Assembly: GCA_003285105.1 (NCBI GenBank)
Contig: CP030158.1
Coordinates: 3,768,449-3,832,448, forward strand
Direction: 5' to 3'
Source: Roseithermus sacchariphilus
GTDB lineage: Bacteria > Bacteroidota > Rhodothermia > Rhodothermales > MEBIC09517
DNA length: 64,000 bases
Positions 45,384 to 53,352 of the stretch are shown one piece after another. Both the position numbers and the translations under genes were made by a program. The notes under the pieces are model-generated. The model did not search any database. It had not been told where the DNA came from and worked only from the letters and a program-made list of their open reading frames with translations. Within the stretch, counting starts at the first letter, position 1. Each line of letters starts with the position of its first letter.

Positions 45384-46664
45384 ATGATGTTGTCTCCTCC
45401 CCGACTTACGGCCGTTGTCCTCCTGGTCGCTGCGTTGCTTGGCACAGGTTGCGACGACCTCCTCGGCACGAAATCAGACGAGACGAGCCGCGAGATCTTC
45501 GAGGCCGGACGGGCCGACCCGGATGTCCTCAAGGAGGTCGAATACGTACCGCTGTTTCCCTTCTTTACGCAGGGCGGTGACGGAACCACGCTACAGGCTC
45601 CCACCGATGTCTATGCCGGCTATGATGAACTGCTCTACATCACCGATGCACGGGGCCTGCACGTGCTCGACCGTGCCGGCCGACCTGCCACGTTCCTCCC
45701 CATCGATGGCGGCGCCACGTCCGTCACGCAGGATCGACGCTTCCACGTCTATGTCACGGCCCGGCGTGACACCACGCTCAACGGCCGCACCTGGAACCTC
45801 CCCGTCATCCTCCACTACGACGGCCTCACCACGGGCTCGCCCCGCCTCGTCGACATCATCTGGCATCCCTTCGACGATGACTCTCGCCGCTTCAACCGGC
45901 CCGATCCCATCGAAACGGATGAGCAGGTCGAGTTCACCGGCGTGGGCGTTCTGGCAAACAACCACATCCTGGTGACCCGGCGCGGTCCCGTAAACGATGT
46001 TACGTCGGTCATCCTCCCCCACAACACCGTGCTCGAGTTCTCCCCCGCCGGGGTCAACGTGCAGACCATCGTGGCGCTGAGCCCGACGGTACCGAGCCTG
46101 CGGAGCGCCGTCAACCCTACCGACATCATCACGTTCGTCCAACCCCCGCAACGTGCATTCTACCCGCTGGAGAAGAACTTCATCCTGGCCCAATCCCCCT
46201 ATCCAAACGGCGAACCCACATCGGGCACCCGGGACAGCCTCCGCTTTGCTGTCCTTTCGATTCAGGCCGTCGAAACACCGGACGGCATCGAATACCGGCC
46301 CGACACGGAGAAGCTCCAGGTGGCGGCCAACCCGGACCGGGGTGACCGTTTTCTCTACGACGAATTCCGGTTCGAGAATCCGACCGACCTGATGTTTGCA
46401 GCCGATGGAACGAACTACCTGTTCGTGACGGATGCAGGCAAAGACAGCCTGTTCGTCTTCACCGCCCAGGGCATCGAAGGGGTGGCGCCCCCACCGGGGG
46501 CTACCTCTACACGCCCGGTCGTGGTCTCCTTCGGCGGTACCGGAGCAGGCGCCCTGCAGTTCAACAACCCCCAGGGCGTTGCCTACTTCCAGCGCATCGT
46601 CTACGTCGCCGATACCGGCAACAACCGGATCTCGCGCTTCCGGCTCAACACCGACTTCGAATAA
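45384..46664 (+). CDS. NHL/beta-propeller-like lipoprotein
   Basis: 426 residues with lipobox LGTGC in a short signal. The C-terminal part has NHL-type features, such as FENPTDLMFAADGTNYLFVTDAG and FNNPQGVAYFQRIVYVADTGNNRISRF, suggesting a beta propeller; the middle part has weaker repeats (DVYAGYDELLYITDARGLHV). No enzyme motif. Two adjacent ATGs mark the start; the first is used. It lies between the PorV-like gene and the nuclease gene, so it is probably a surface lipoprotein of the same system. Confidence 0.8.
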   Translation: MMLSPPRLTAVVLLVAALLGTGCDDLLGTKSDETSREIFEAGRADPDVLKEVEYVPLFPFFTQGGDGTTLQAPTDVYAGYDELLYITDARGLHVLDRAGRPATFLPIDGGATSVTQDRRFHVYVTARRDTTLNGRTWNLPVILHYDGLTTGSPRLVDIIWHPFDDDSRRFNRPDPIETDEQVEFTGVGVLANNHILVTRRGPVNDVTSVILPHNTVLEFSPAGVNVQTIVALSPTVPSLRSAVNPTDIITFVQPPQRAFYPLEKNFILAQSPYPNGEPTSGTRDSLRFAVLSIQAVETPDGIEYRPDTEKLQVAANPDRGDRFLYDEFRFENPTDLMFAADGTNYLFVTDAGKDSLFVFTAQGIEGVAPPPGATSTRPVVVSFGGTGAGALQFNNPQGVAYFQRIVYVADTGNNRISRFRLNTDFE

Positions 46665-46711
46665 CATCCCCGCCGTTGGCTTCCTTCTCCGCACTCCCCA
46701 CCCCCCACCCC

Positions 46712-47899
46712 GTGCCTCGCTGCTGCGCGCTCCTGCTGGCCGGGCTGCTGATCTCGTCCGCCGCAGCCCAGACCGTGCCCACCCTGGGCACCGAGCATAC
46801 CCTGGACGTCGCCACCTGGAACATCGAATGGTTCGGGGACCCGTCCAACGGCCCAGATGACGATGCACAGCAGTTCGAGCGCGTCAAAGCCGTGATCCAG
46901 CAGTCCGGCATCGACCTGTGGGCCGTGCAGGAAATCGCCGACGCGGACGACTTCGATCGGCTGCTCGATGAACTGGGCAGCGACTTTGCCGGCGTCCTGG
47001 CGACCAACAGCGGCCAGCAACGCATCGGGTTCATCTACGACACCCGCACCGTCCAGCTCAACGGATCGCCCCAGCACATCCTGGAATCCTTCGACTACGA
47101 CTTCGCCGGCCGCCCGCCCCTGCAGATCAGCACGCGGATCACCCTGCCGGATACGACCGTCACGGTGCTCTTCATCACGGTGCACATGAAGGCATTCTCG
47201 GACCGCACCTCCTACGAACGCCGGCAGAGTGCCTCGTCTCGACTGAAAAACCGCCTGGACTTCCTCCACCCGGCAGACCGGGTCGTGGTCCTGGGTGATT
47301 TCAACGACGAACTCGGACGCTCGACCTACCTCGGGCTCCCCTCGCCCTACCAGAACTTCCTCGACGACCCCGACGACTACTACTTCGCCAGCCTCCCGCT
47401 GGACGCGCAGGATCTGGGCACTTACTGCTCCTCCGACGCCTGTTCCGGAAGCACGCTGGACCACATCCTGATCACGGATGAGATGCTCCCCCCCCTGGTA
47501 GATGGCGCCGCTGACCGCTTCCTCGCCCTCACCTCGGTGTTCTCAGCCTATAGCTCGACGACGTCCGATCATCTGCCGGTGTACGCACGCTTCGATTTCA
47601 CCCGCGCCACGTCGGTCACCCCGCCGGCCGTCGTTTCGGCCTCGCCCACTCTGACGGCCTATCCCAATCCGTTCACCGACGTTCTCACCCTCCGCTATCA
47701 CCTCGATCGCCCCGAGGCGGGGCGCGTCGCGATCTACGACCTGCTGGGCCGTACCGTCTGGCAGGATGCGTTCGCAGTAGATCCGGAACCGACCCGGACC
47801 GTGACGATCCCCACCGGCACCTGGGCACCGGGCGTCTACGTGGTGCGGGTCACGTCCGGCACGGACGTGCACAGCCGGCTCGTCACCCGGGTCCGCTGA
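46712..47899 (+). CDS. Secreted endonuclease/exonuclease/phosphatase family protein with T9SS-like tail
   Basis: 395 residues from GTG (a TTG 36 bp upstream is an alternative). A signal peptide ends SAAAQ. The EEP fold retains all catalytic motifs: VATWNIEWFG (Asn37), LWAVQEIADADD (Glu74), ITVHMKAF (His158), VVVLGDFNDELG (Asp196, Asn198), LDHIL, and TSDHLPV (Asp286, His287). The NIEWFG form is common in secreted nucleases of the NucH/ExeM type. Residues about 320-395 form a T9SS-like sorting domain (TAYPNPFTDVLTLRYHL). It is predicted to cut DNA/RNA or phosphoesters at the cell surface. It is last in the seven-gene run. Confidence 0.9.
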   Translation: MPRCCALLLAGLLISSAAAQTVPTLGTEHTLDVATWNIEWFGDPSNGPDDDAQQFERVKAVIQQSGIDLWAVQEIADADDFDRLLDELGSDFAGVLATNSGQQRIGFIYDTRTVQLNGSPQHILESFDYDFAGRPPLQISTRITLPDTTVTVLFITVHMKAFSDRTSYERRQSASSRLKNRLDFLHPADRVVVLGDFNDELGRSTYLGLPSPYQNFLDDPDDYYFASLPLDAQDLGTYCSSDACSGSTLDHILITDEMLPPLVDGAADRFLALTSVFSAYSSTTSDHLPVYARFDFTRATSVTPPAVVSASPTLTAYPNPFTDVLTLRYHLDRPEAGRVAIYDLLGRTVWQDAFAVDPEPTRTVTIPTGTWAPGVYVVRVTSGTDVHSRLVTRVR

Positions 47900-47939
47900 G
47901 CATCCGCACCCGGGCGACCCCGCCGGCCCTCGAACCGGC

Positions 47940-48134
47940 TCAGTTGCTACGCGCCGTGGCGCCGTACTCCAGCCAGAGGACCACGCCGTAGAGGGTCTGC
48001 CCGAACGGCGATCCGGCTTCCTGATACGCGCCGATGAGGGCGTAATAACTCTCGCGCGACAACAACACGATCCGGCGAAGCAGCGGGTCGGCCGTGTTCT
48101 TCAAACGATGGGACACGGAACGAAGGGGACTCAA
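47940..48134 (-). CDS. Small hypothetical protein
   Basis: 64 residues from a TTG; a GTG seven codons in (VSHRLKN) is an alternative start. Composition looks protein-like, with SYYALIGAYQEAG and TLYGVVLWLEYGATA forming a probable helix or membrane-proximal segment. No family recognised. It converges with the nuclease gene and follows a lipoprotein gene on the same strand. Confidence 0.45.
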   Translation of the reverse strand: MSPLRSVSHRLKNTADPLLRRIVLLSRESYYALIGAYQEAGSPFGQTLYGVVLWLEYGATARSN

Positions 48135-48231
48135 TGGAACGGCAGATCACAAACCGGGATGCTTCCCGGCTCCTGTATCGGCGCCTGCCGTTCGATCTGT
48201 AGCCCCCGGCGTCCGGCCTGCCTCCACCCGG

Positions 48232-48744
48232 TCAGTCCGTCAGGTTGAAATAGGCACGGACGGCTTCGTAATCCGAGAAGTCGACAGCCGCCTTCGCCGC
48301 CGGGAAGCCATCGATGATGACGGCTTTGATCTCCCGATCCGGCTGATTCTCCAGGGGGATGTCCGCCGTCGAAGCCTCGTAGAACACCTCCAGGAAGCGG
48401 TCGTCGTAGCCATAGCCCAGGGTGATGGTATAATCGACGGCCGGGAGGTCCGGCGACTCATCGGCGAAGGTGTAGGGCATGGCCGTCCAGGTCCCCTGTT
48501 CGCGGAAGTAGAGCAACACGGCGCCGTCGTCCACCACCGACGGCGTGATCGCCGGCACCTCGTACCCGACCGAGGCCACGGGTCCGCTGATGGTGGCGTC
48601 ATCCATCGTGAAGAGGAAGGTCAGCGAAAAGACGTTGGCATTTCCGGGAGGGCCGGGAGGACCTACGGGGCCTTCGGCGCAGGCCGAAAGGAGAAGCATC
48701 GCGCCGAGCAGCGCCGGGAGCATGGGGCGAACGAAGCGGGTCAT
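48232..48744 (-). CDS. Lipoprotein with short collagen-like segment
   Basis: 170 residues. The lipobox LSAC is followed by AEGPVGPPGPPGNANVF, a short Gly-x-Pro collagen-like stretch, then a beta-rich domain (LTFLFTMDDATISG, AVDYTITLGYGYDDRFLEVF) and a C-terminal DFSDYEAVRAYFNLTD. The pattern is common among Bacteroidota lipoproteins with unknown function. The ATG giving MTRFVRPM was chosen because the signal starts there. Confidence 0.8.
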   Translation of the reverse strand: MTRFVRPMLPALLGAMLLLSACAEGPVGPPGPPGNANVFSLTFLFTMDDATISGPVASVGYEVPAITPSVVDDGAVLLYFREQGTWTAMPYTFADESPDLPAVDYTITLGYGYDDRFLEVFYEASTADIPLENQPDREIKAVIIDGFPAAKAAVDFSDYEAVRAYFNLTD

Positions 48745-48968
48745 GGGAACCACCGGTTGAGAACGAGGACACGACGGACTCACGACTTCAGCGCCGCGAG
48801 GTGTCTTCCGACGAGCATCCACGGCCGGGCATGGCAAACCTCAGGCCGGAACGGCACTCCTCCGCAGGAGCCGCCCGACGGGCCTGATGACGCCGATGAA
48901 GGGCCCACCTACTGTCTACCCGGTTGGACGGCCTGCCGTCTACCGTCCGCAATCAGAGATTGCCCCGT

Positions 48969-50045
48969 CTACTCGTCCCGGTAGATGTAGACGCGCACCG
49001 TGCCCGAGGCATCCACGACCCCCCGATACATGCCAGGCGTGTTGAACGGCATGGCGACGTGTCCTTCCCGGTCGAGGGCGATGACGCCGCCCGTCCCTCC
49101 GGCCGCCCCGAGCTTTTCCAGGATGACGTGGTCGGCGGCTTCCTGCAACGAGCGCCCCCCGTAGGCCATCAGGGCGGCGATGTCGTGCGCCACCACCCCC
49201 CGGATGAAGTACTCCCCGTGCCCCGTGGCCGACACCGCACAGGTCGCATTGTCAGCATACGTGCCGGCGCCGATGATGGGCGAATCGCCGACCCGGCCCC
49301 AGCGCTTGTTCGTCATGCCCCCCGTGGACGTGCCGGCAGCCAGGTTGCCCTGCCGGTCGAGGGCCACGGCGCCCACCGTCCCGAACTTGTGCACGGGTTC
49401 CATCGCATCGCCTGCCGGCACGGCGGGCGCGTGCAGCGCGCCCGTGGCGGACCCGGCCTGCTGTGCGGCTTCGAGTTGCTGCCGGCGGCGCTCCGTGTGG
49501 AAATACGTGTTGGGTACCATCTCCATGCCCTGCTCGCGGGCGAAGACTTCCGCCCCGTCGCCCACCAGCATCACATGCGGCGAGGCCTCCATCACCCGCC
49601 GCGCCAGCGTGATCGGGTGGCGCACGTGCCGCACACCCGCCACGGCTCCGGCGTTGTGCGTGGCGCCGTCCATGATCGAAGCATCCAGCTCCACGATGCC
49701 GTCGTTCGTGAAAACCGCCCCCCTTCCCGCATTGAACAGCGGGGAGTCCTCCAGCACCCGGAGCGTGGCCTCGACGGCGTCCAGGCTCCGGCCCCCCTCG
49801 TTCAGCACCGCGTATCCCACCCGGAGCGCCTCGGCCAGCTCCGCCCGGTAGGCGGCTTCCAGCTCAGGCGTCATGTTCTCACGCAGGATCGTCCCGGCGC
49901 CTCCGTGTACCACCAGGGTGATCGGATAGGCCCCATCGGCCTGGGCCAGGGCACCGCAGGGCAGCAGCGCGCTCAACGGCACACAGACGGCCAGCAACCG
50001 CATGAGCCACCGCTTCCGCGGCGTGCGGGAGGTCAACGTACGCAT
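48969..50045 (-). CDS. Isoaspartyl peptidase/L-asparaginase (Ntn hydrolase)
   Basis: 358 residues, exported, with a signal ending LAQ (residues about 12-35). The plant-type asparaginase fold is shown by LVVHGGAGTI, NAGRGAVFTNDGIVELDASI and the autocleavage site GTVGAVALD, where Thr223 becomes the N-terminal nucleophile of the beta subunit. GTSTGGMTNK and GDSPIIGAGTYADN follow. It removes isoaspartyl residues or hydrolyses asparagine, here in the periplasm or outside. It diverges from the ECF sigma gene. Confidence 0.93.
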   Translation of the reverse strand: MRTLTSRTPRKRWLMRLLAVCVPLSALLPCGALAQADGAYPITLVVHGGAGTILRENMTPELEAAYRAELAEALRVGYAVLNEGGRSLDAVEATLRVLEDSPLFNAGRGAVFTNDGIVELDASIMDGATHNAGAVAGVRHVRHPITLARRVMEASPHVMLVGDGAEVFAREQGMEMVPNTYFHTERRRQQLEAAQQAGSATGALHAPAVPAGDAMEPVHKFGTVGAVALDRQGNLAAGTSTGGMTNKRWGRVGDSPIIGAGTYADNATCAVSATGHGEYFIRGVVAHDIAALMAYGGRSLQEAADHVILEKLGAAGGTGGVIALDREGHVAMPFNTPGMYRGVVDASGTVRVYIYRDE

Positions 50046-50356
50046 GGATCGAAGAGGTTGGCGGGAGAAGTAAGAAGATTTCGGAAGAAATGACAGGACA
50101 CGCTCAGGCCCCCTGCAAGAACCCAAATAATTGGGTACATTTACCCATTCGTCAGGCCGGCGCGCTCATCCGGCGATCGGAAGCCCCCGACCGTACCGGC
50201 CCCGACGGCCCTGCCGTCTGCGCGATACCGGTCCCGACGCCCTTGCCGGATCGTTACGACGCGGCAGGTTTCGTTTCCATACAATAAAAGGGTGGGGAAA
50301 CTCGTTATAAAGAGGCGACAAGCCCCTTTGTTTCGCTAACCATCGAAAGGTTCACT
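50046..50356. other. Divergent regulatory region between the asparaginase and ECF sigma genes
   Basis: 311 bp without a gene. It holds the nested inverted repeats at 50121-50147, an AT-rich TACAAT (50280-50285) that could be a -10 box, and GGGGAAAC near 50295, which resembles ECF-type -35 elements and might allow autoregulation. No other coding frame looks real. Confidence 0.45.
50121..50147. promoter_or_regulatory. Nested inverted repeats, operator-like
   Basis: ACCCAA-ATAA-TTGGGT (50121-50136) overlaps TGGGTA-CATT-TACCCA (50132-50147). The shared middle arm can pair with either flank. AT-rich spacing and the position between divergent genes suggest an operator for a dimeric regulator. Confidence 0.5.
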
Positions 50357-51013
50357 GTGAGCTATACATCCACCATCTTCGTTCGGACCCAGAAGCAACA
50401 CGTGAAGGCGCAAGACCGGACGGAAGCGCTCCAGCAGATGAGCGACGAAGATCTGATGGAGCAGTTTCAGGCCGGTACGGTCGAGGCCTTCAACATCCTG
50501 GTCGACCGCTACTCCGAGCGGCTGACGCACTACCTGTATGGCTTCCTGGGCGACATGAAGCGGTGTGAGGACCTGCTGCAGGAGACATTCCTCCGGGTCT
50601 ACCGCAACCGCCACTCGTACCAGCGGATCGCCAAGTTCTCGACCTGGCTCTATACCATCGCCGGGAACCTGGCCCGCTCGGAATACCGCAAGCGCAAGCG
50701 CCGCCGGATGTACTCCATCCAGTCGGTCAACCGCGACGACGAGGAGTACGAGATGGAGATCCCGGATGAGTCGTTCTCTCCGGATCGCTATGCCGAGAGC
50801 ACGATCCAGGATCAGTACATCCAGAACGCGCTGAAGCAGATCCCGGAGAGCTTCCGAGAGGTCGTCATCCTGCGGGACGTGCAGCAACTGGCCTACGAGG
50901 AGATCGCGCAGATCACCGGCCTGCCCATGGGCACGGTGAAGAGCCGCATCAACCGGGGCCGGACGAAGCTGCAGTCGCTGCTGAAGGACGTCTATCAGGT
51001 GCAGCAGTCCTGA
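50357..51013 (+). CDS. ECF-type RNA polymerase sigma factor
   Basis: 218 residues from GTG, with AAAGG 6 nt upstream. An N-terminal extension of about 28 residues precedes region 2 (DLMEQFQAGTVEAFNILVDR, LLQETFLRVYRNRHSYQ). An acidic linker (DDEEYEMEIPDE) leads to region 4 (AYEEIAQITGLPMGTVKSRI, NRGRTKLQSLL). No anti-sigma gene is adjacent; a strong terminator follows within 25 bp, so it is a single-gene unit. Target genes are unknown. Confidence 0.95.
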   Translation: MSYTSTIFVRTQKQHVKAQDRTEALQQMSDEDLMEQFQAGTVEAFNILVDRYSERLTHYLYGFLGDMKRCEDLLQETFLRVYRNRHSYQRIAKFSTWLYTIAGNLARSEYRKRKRRRMYSIQSVNRDDEEYEMEIPDESFSPDRYAESTIQDQYIQNALKQIPESFREVVILRDVQQLAYEEIAQITGLPMGTVKSRINRGRTKLQSLLKDVYQVQQS

Positions 51014-51035
51014 CCCGCATCCCCCCCGAACACGC

Positions 51036-51075
51036 AAAAGCCCGGTCGTGCAAGGCAGCACGACCGGGCTTTTTT
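51036..51075 (+). terminator. Strong terminator after the sigma factor gene
   Basis: A 12-bp perfect stem GCCCGGTCGTGC/GCACGACCGGGC (51040-51051 and 51058-51069) with loop AAGGCA, followed by T6 and preceded by A4. It also works for the minus strand (small peptide gene). Confidence 0.95.
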
Positions 51076-51121
51076 CATGCGGGACGAATCGCTCCCGAAC
51101 CGGCAACCTCGGCCGGAACGG

Positions 51122-51214
51122 TTAGCCCAGCTGGCTCAGCAGCACCAGAACGGCCACGACACCGAGCAGGATGCCCAGGGCCAGCAGGAGCTCTTTGCGG
51201 CGTTTGCGGTTCAT
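51122..51214 (-). CDS. 30-residue single-span membrane peptide
   Basis: Starts MNRKRRKELLLALG and continues ILLGVVAVLVLLSQLG, i.e. a basic N-terminus and one membrane helix with the N-terminus inside. No good ribosome site is seen. It ends before the bidirectional terminator, which would serve it on this strand. No family recognised. Confidence 0.5.
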   Translation of the reverse strand: MNRKRRKELLLALGILLGVVAVLVLLSQLG

Positions 51215-51329
51215 CGGATCGCGGGGGGCGTTTAAAATTGAGGTGAATCGTGCCCTAATAGTTTACACCCCCGCGGATTTCAATCAAGCCGCGACCGAAG
51301 TTGCGTCGTGCCCGCTGTGTTCGGAGCGA

Positions 51330-51650
51330 TCAGGCCGGGAGGTTCAGCCGCTCGATCTCGGTCTCGCAACGCTCGATCAGATCCTCGCACTTGTCCAGAT
51401 CATCGAGCAGCCAGGCCGCATAGGCGGCCAGGAGCGATGCCCGGGCCCGGAAGTAGCGCTGCTGCACCGGGTCGGACGAAAGCGAGAACCCGAACTCTTT
51501 GAGCGATTCGCTGTTGAGCCGAAGCGCGCCCAGCTTGCGCTTGAACGACTGGAGCGGCAGGCACTCTACGACTTTCTTGCGTACGTCCTGCGCGTTGAGC
51601 TGATCGGTCAGCTGAAAGATGTGGCCGAGGAGCGTCTGGTGGGTGGTCAT
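51330..51650 (-). CDS. Hypothetical helical protein
   Basis: 106 residues, cytoplasmic, no signal. It is rich in Leu, Arg and Glu and looks all-helical (LGHIFQLTDQLNAQDVRKKV, AAWLLDDLDKCEDLIERCE). The family is not recognised. ATG start with a GAGG upstream at a somewhat long distance. Monocistronic, diverges from uxaC. Confidence 0.7.
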   Translation of the reverse strand: MTTHQTLLGHIFQLTDQLNAQDVRKKVVECLPLQSFKRKLGALRLNSESLKEFGFSLSSDPVQQRYFRARASLLAAYAAWLLDDLDKCEDLIERCETEIERLNLPA

Positions 51651-51754
51651 AGGGTAGCCTCGGATGGGGGTGGGGTGGGACGGGTACGAATGTCACCCGT
51701 ATGTTAACAGGACCCGCCCGCCATCACCGCCTAAATCCTGCTCTAGCACCTGCG

Positions 51755-51762
51755 TATCTTTC
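51755..51762 (+). promoter_or_regulatory. TAnCTTT-type -7 box upstream of uxaC
   Basis: TATCTTTC resembles TAnnTTTG. It lies about 150 bp from the chosen ATG (or 81 bp from an alternative ATG at 51843). Confidence 0.35.
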
Positions 51763-51911
51763 GCCTCACCGGACACGCACTTATCGGCGCAGCACCCATG
51801 TAGTTTTTACGCACCATCCCACGCCCCTTTCGCGCACCTGACATGACAGGACGTTCGGGAGCGCGGAAGGGCTTTTCTGATCTCCACAGCCCCAAACCAC
51901 CGTCCCATCCC

Positions 51912-53345
51912 ATGGAACCCCTGGAACTGCATCCCGACCGCTTCTTCGACGCGGATCCCACGCACCGCCGCATCGCCCGCTCGCTCTACGAGGAGGTCCG
52001 AGATCTGCCCATCGTCGGGCCTCACGGCCACGTGGACCCGGGTCTGCTGGCCACCAACGCGCCGTTCCCGGAACCCGCCTCGCTCATCATCATCCCGGAC
52101 CATTACATCTTCCGCATGCTCTACTCGCGGGGGGTGCGGCTGGAGGACCTGGGCATCCCGCGGCTCGACGGACGCCCGGTGGAAACCAACCCGCGTACCA
52201 TCTGGCAGCGCTTCGCGGATCACTTCTACCTCTTTGCCGGCACCCCTACCGGCGCCTGGCTCAACCACGAGCTCTACCACGTCTTCGGCGTTCGGCACCG
52301 GCTGGACAGCGACTCGGCCATGTACATCTACGATCAGATCGCCGAGTGCCTGGCCTCGCCGGAGTTCCTGCCGCGCGCGCTGTTCGACCGCTTCAACATC
52401 GAGGTGCTCACTACGACGGACGCCGCCACGGCTTCGCTCGAGGAACACCGGGCCATCCAGGCCTCGGACTGGGGCGGCCGCGTCATCCCCTGCTTCCGGC
52501 CCGACGCGCTGTTCCGCATCGCCAGCCCGGACTGGCAGCAGGAGCTGGACGCCTTCGGCCGGATCAGCGGCCTCACGCTCGGCTCCTTCGACGCGTTCGT
52601 CTCCGCGCTGGAACAACGCCGCGCCTTCTTCCGCTCGATGGGCGCCGTCTCGACGGACCATGCCGTGCTGGAGCCCTACACCCACGCCCTCGCGCCGGAG
52701 GAGGCCGAGGCGCTCTATCAGAAAGCCCTGGCCGGCACCGCCACCCCTGCGGATCAACGGCTCTTCGAGGCGCACATGCTGATGGAGATGGCCCGGATGA
52801 GCGTGGAGGACGGCATGGTCATGCAGATTCACCCCGGCTCGTTCCGCAACCACAACCAGCAGATCTACCGGGATTTCGGCCCGGACAAAGGGGCGGACAT
52901 CCCCATCCGCACCGAGTTCACCCGCAACCTCTACGAACTCTGCAACGCCTACGGCTCCGAACCCAACTTTACGCTGGTGCTCTTTACGCTGGACGAGTCC
53001 ACGTACGCCCGCGAGCTGGCGCCCCTGGCCGGCCATTACCCGGCCCTGCGCCTGGGGCCGGCATGGTGGTTCTTCGACAGCATCGAAGGCATGACGCGCT
53101 ACCGCCGCCTGACGACCGAGACGGCCGGCATCTACAACACCGCCGGCTTCAACGACGACACGCGCGCTTTCCCCTCAATCCCGGCCCGGCACGACCTCTG
53201 CCGCCGCGTGGATGCCAACTACCTGGCCGACCTCGTCGCCCGCCACGTCATCGACCTCTCGGACGCCCGCAGGATGATCCGCGCCCTGTCGTACGACCTC
53301 GTACGGGAAACCTACCGGCTGGACCGGCAAGCGCAGCCGACATGA
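51912..53345 (+). CDS. uxaC: Glucuronate isomerase
   Basis: 477 residues, near the 470 of E. coli UxaC. It interconverts glucuronate and fructuronate (or galacturonate and tagaturonate), the first step of hexuronate breakdown. The amidohydrolase metal motif HGH is in GPHGHVDP (His38, His40), followed by IPDHYIFRMLYSRGV, MQIHPGSFRNHNQ and WWFFDSIEGMTRYR. An in-frame ATG at 51843 would add 23 residues with no family match. It converges with an amidohydrolase gene and forms a sugar-acid locus with the genes that follow. Confidence 0.93.
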   Translation: MEPLELHPDRFFDADPTHRRIARSLYEEVRDLPIVGPHGHVDPGLLATNAPFPEPASLIIIPDHYIFRMLYSRGVRLEDLGIPRLDGRPVETNPRTIWQRFADHFYLFAGTPTGAWLNHELYHVFGVRHRLDSDSAMYIYDQIAECLASPEFLPRALFDRFNIEVLTTTDAATASLEEHRAIQASDWGGRVIPCFRPDALFRIASPDWQQELDAFGRISGLTLGSFDAFVSALEQRRAFFRSMGAVSTDHAVLEPYTHALAPEEAEALYQKALAGTATPADQRLFEAHMLMEMARMSVEDGMVMQIHPGSFRNHNQQIYRDFGPDKGADIPIRTEFTRNLYELCNAYGSEPNFTLVLFTLDESTYARELAPLAGHYPALRLGPAWWFFDSIEGMTRYRRLTTETAGIYNTAGFNDDTRAFPSIPARHDLCRRVDANYLADLVARHVIDLSDARRMIRALSYDLVRETYRLDRQAQPT

Positions 53346-53352
53346 CCCGTTC

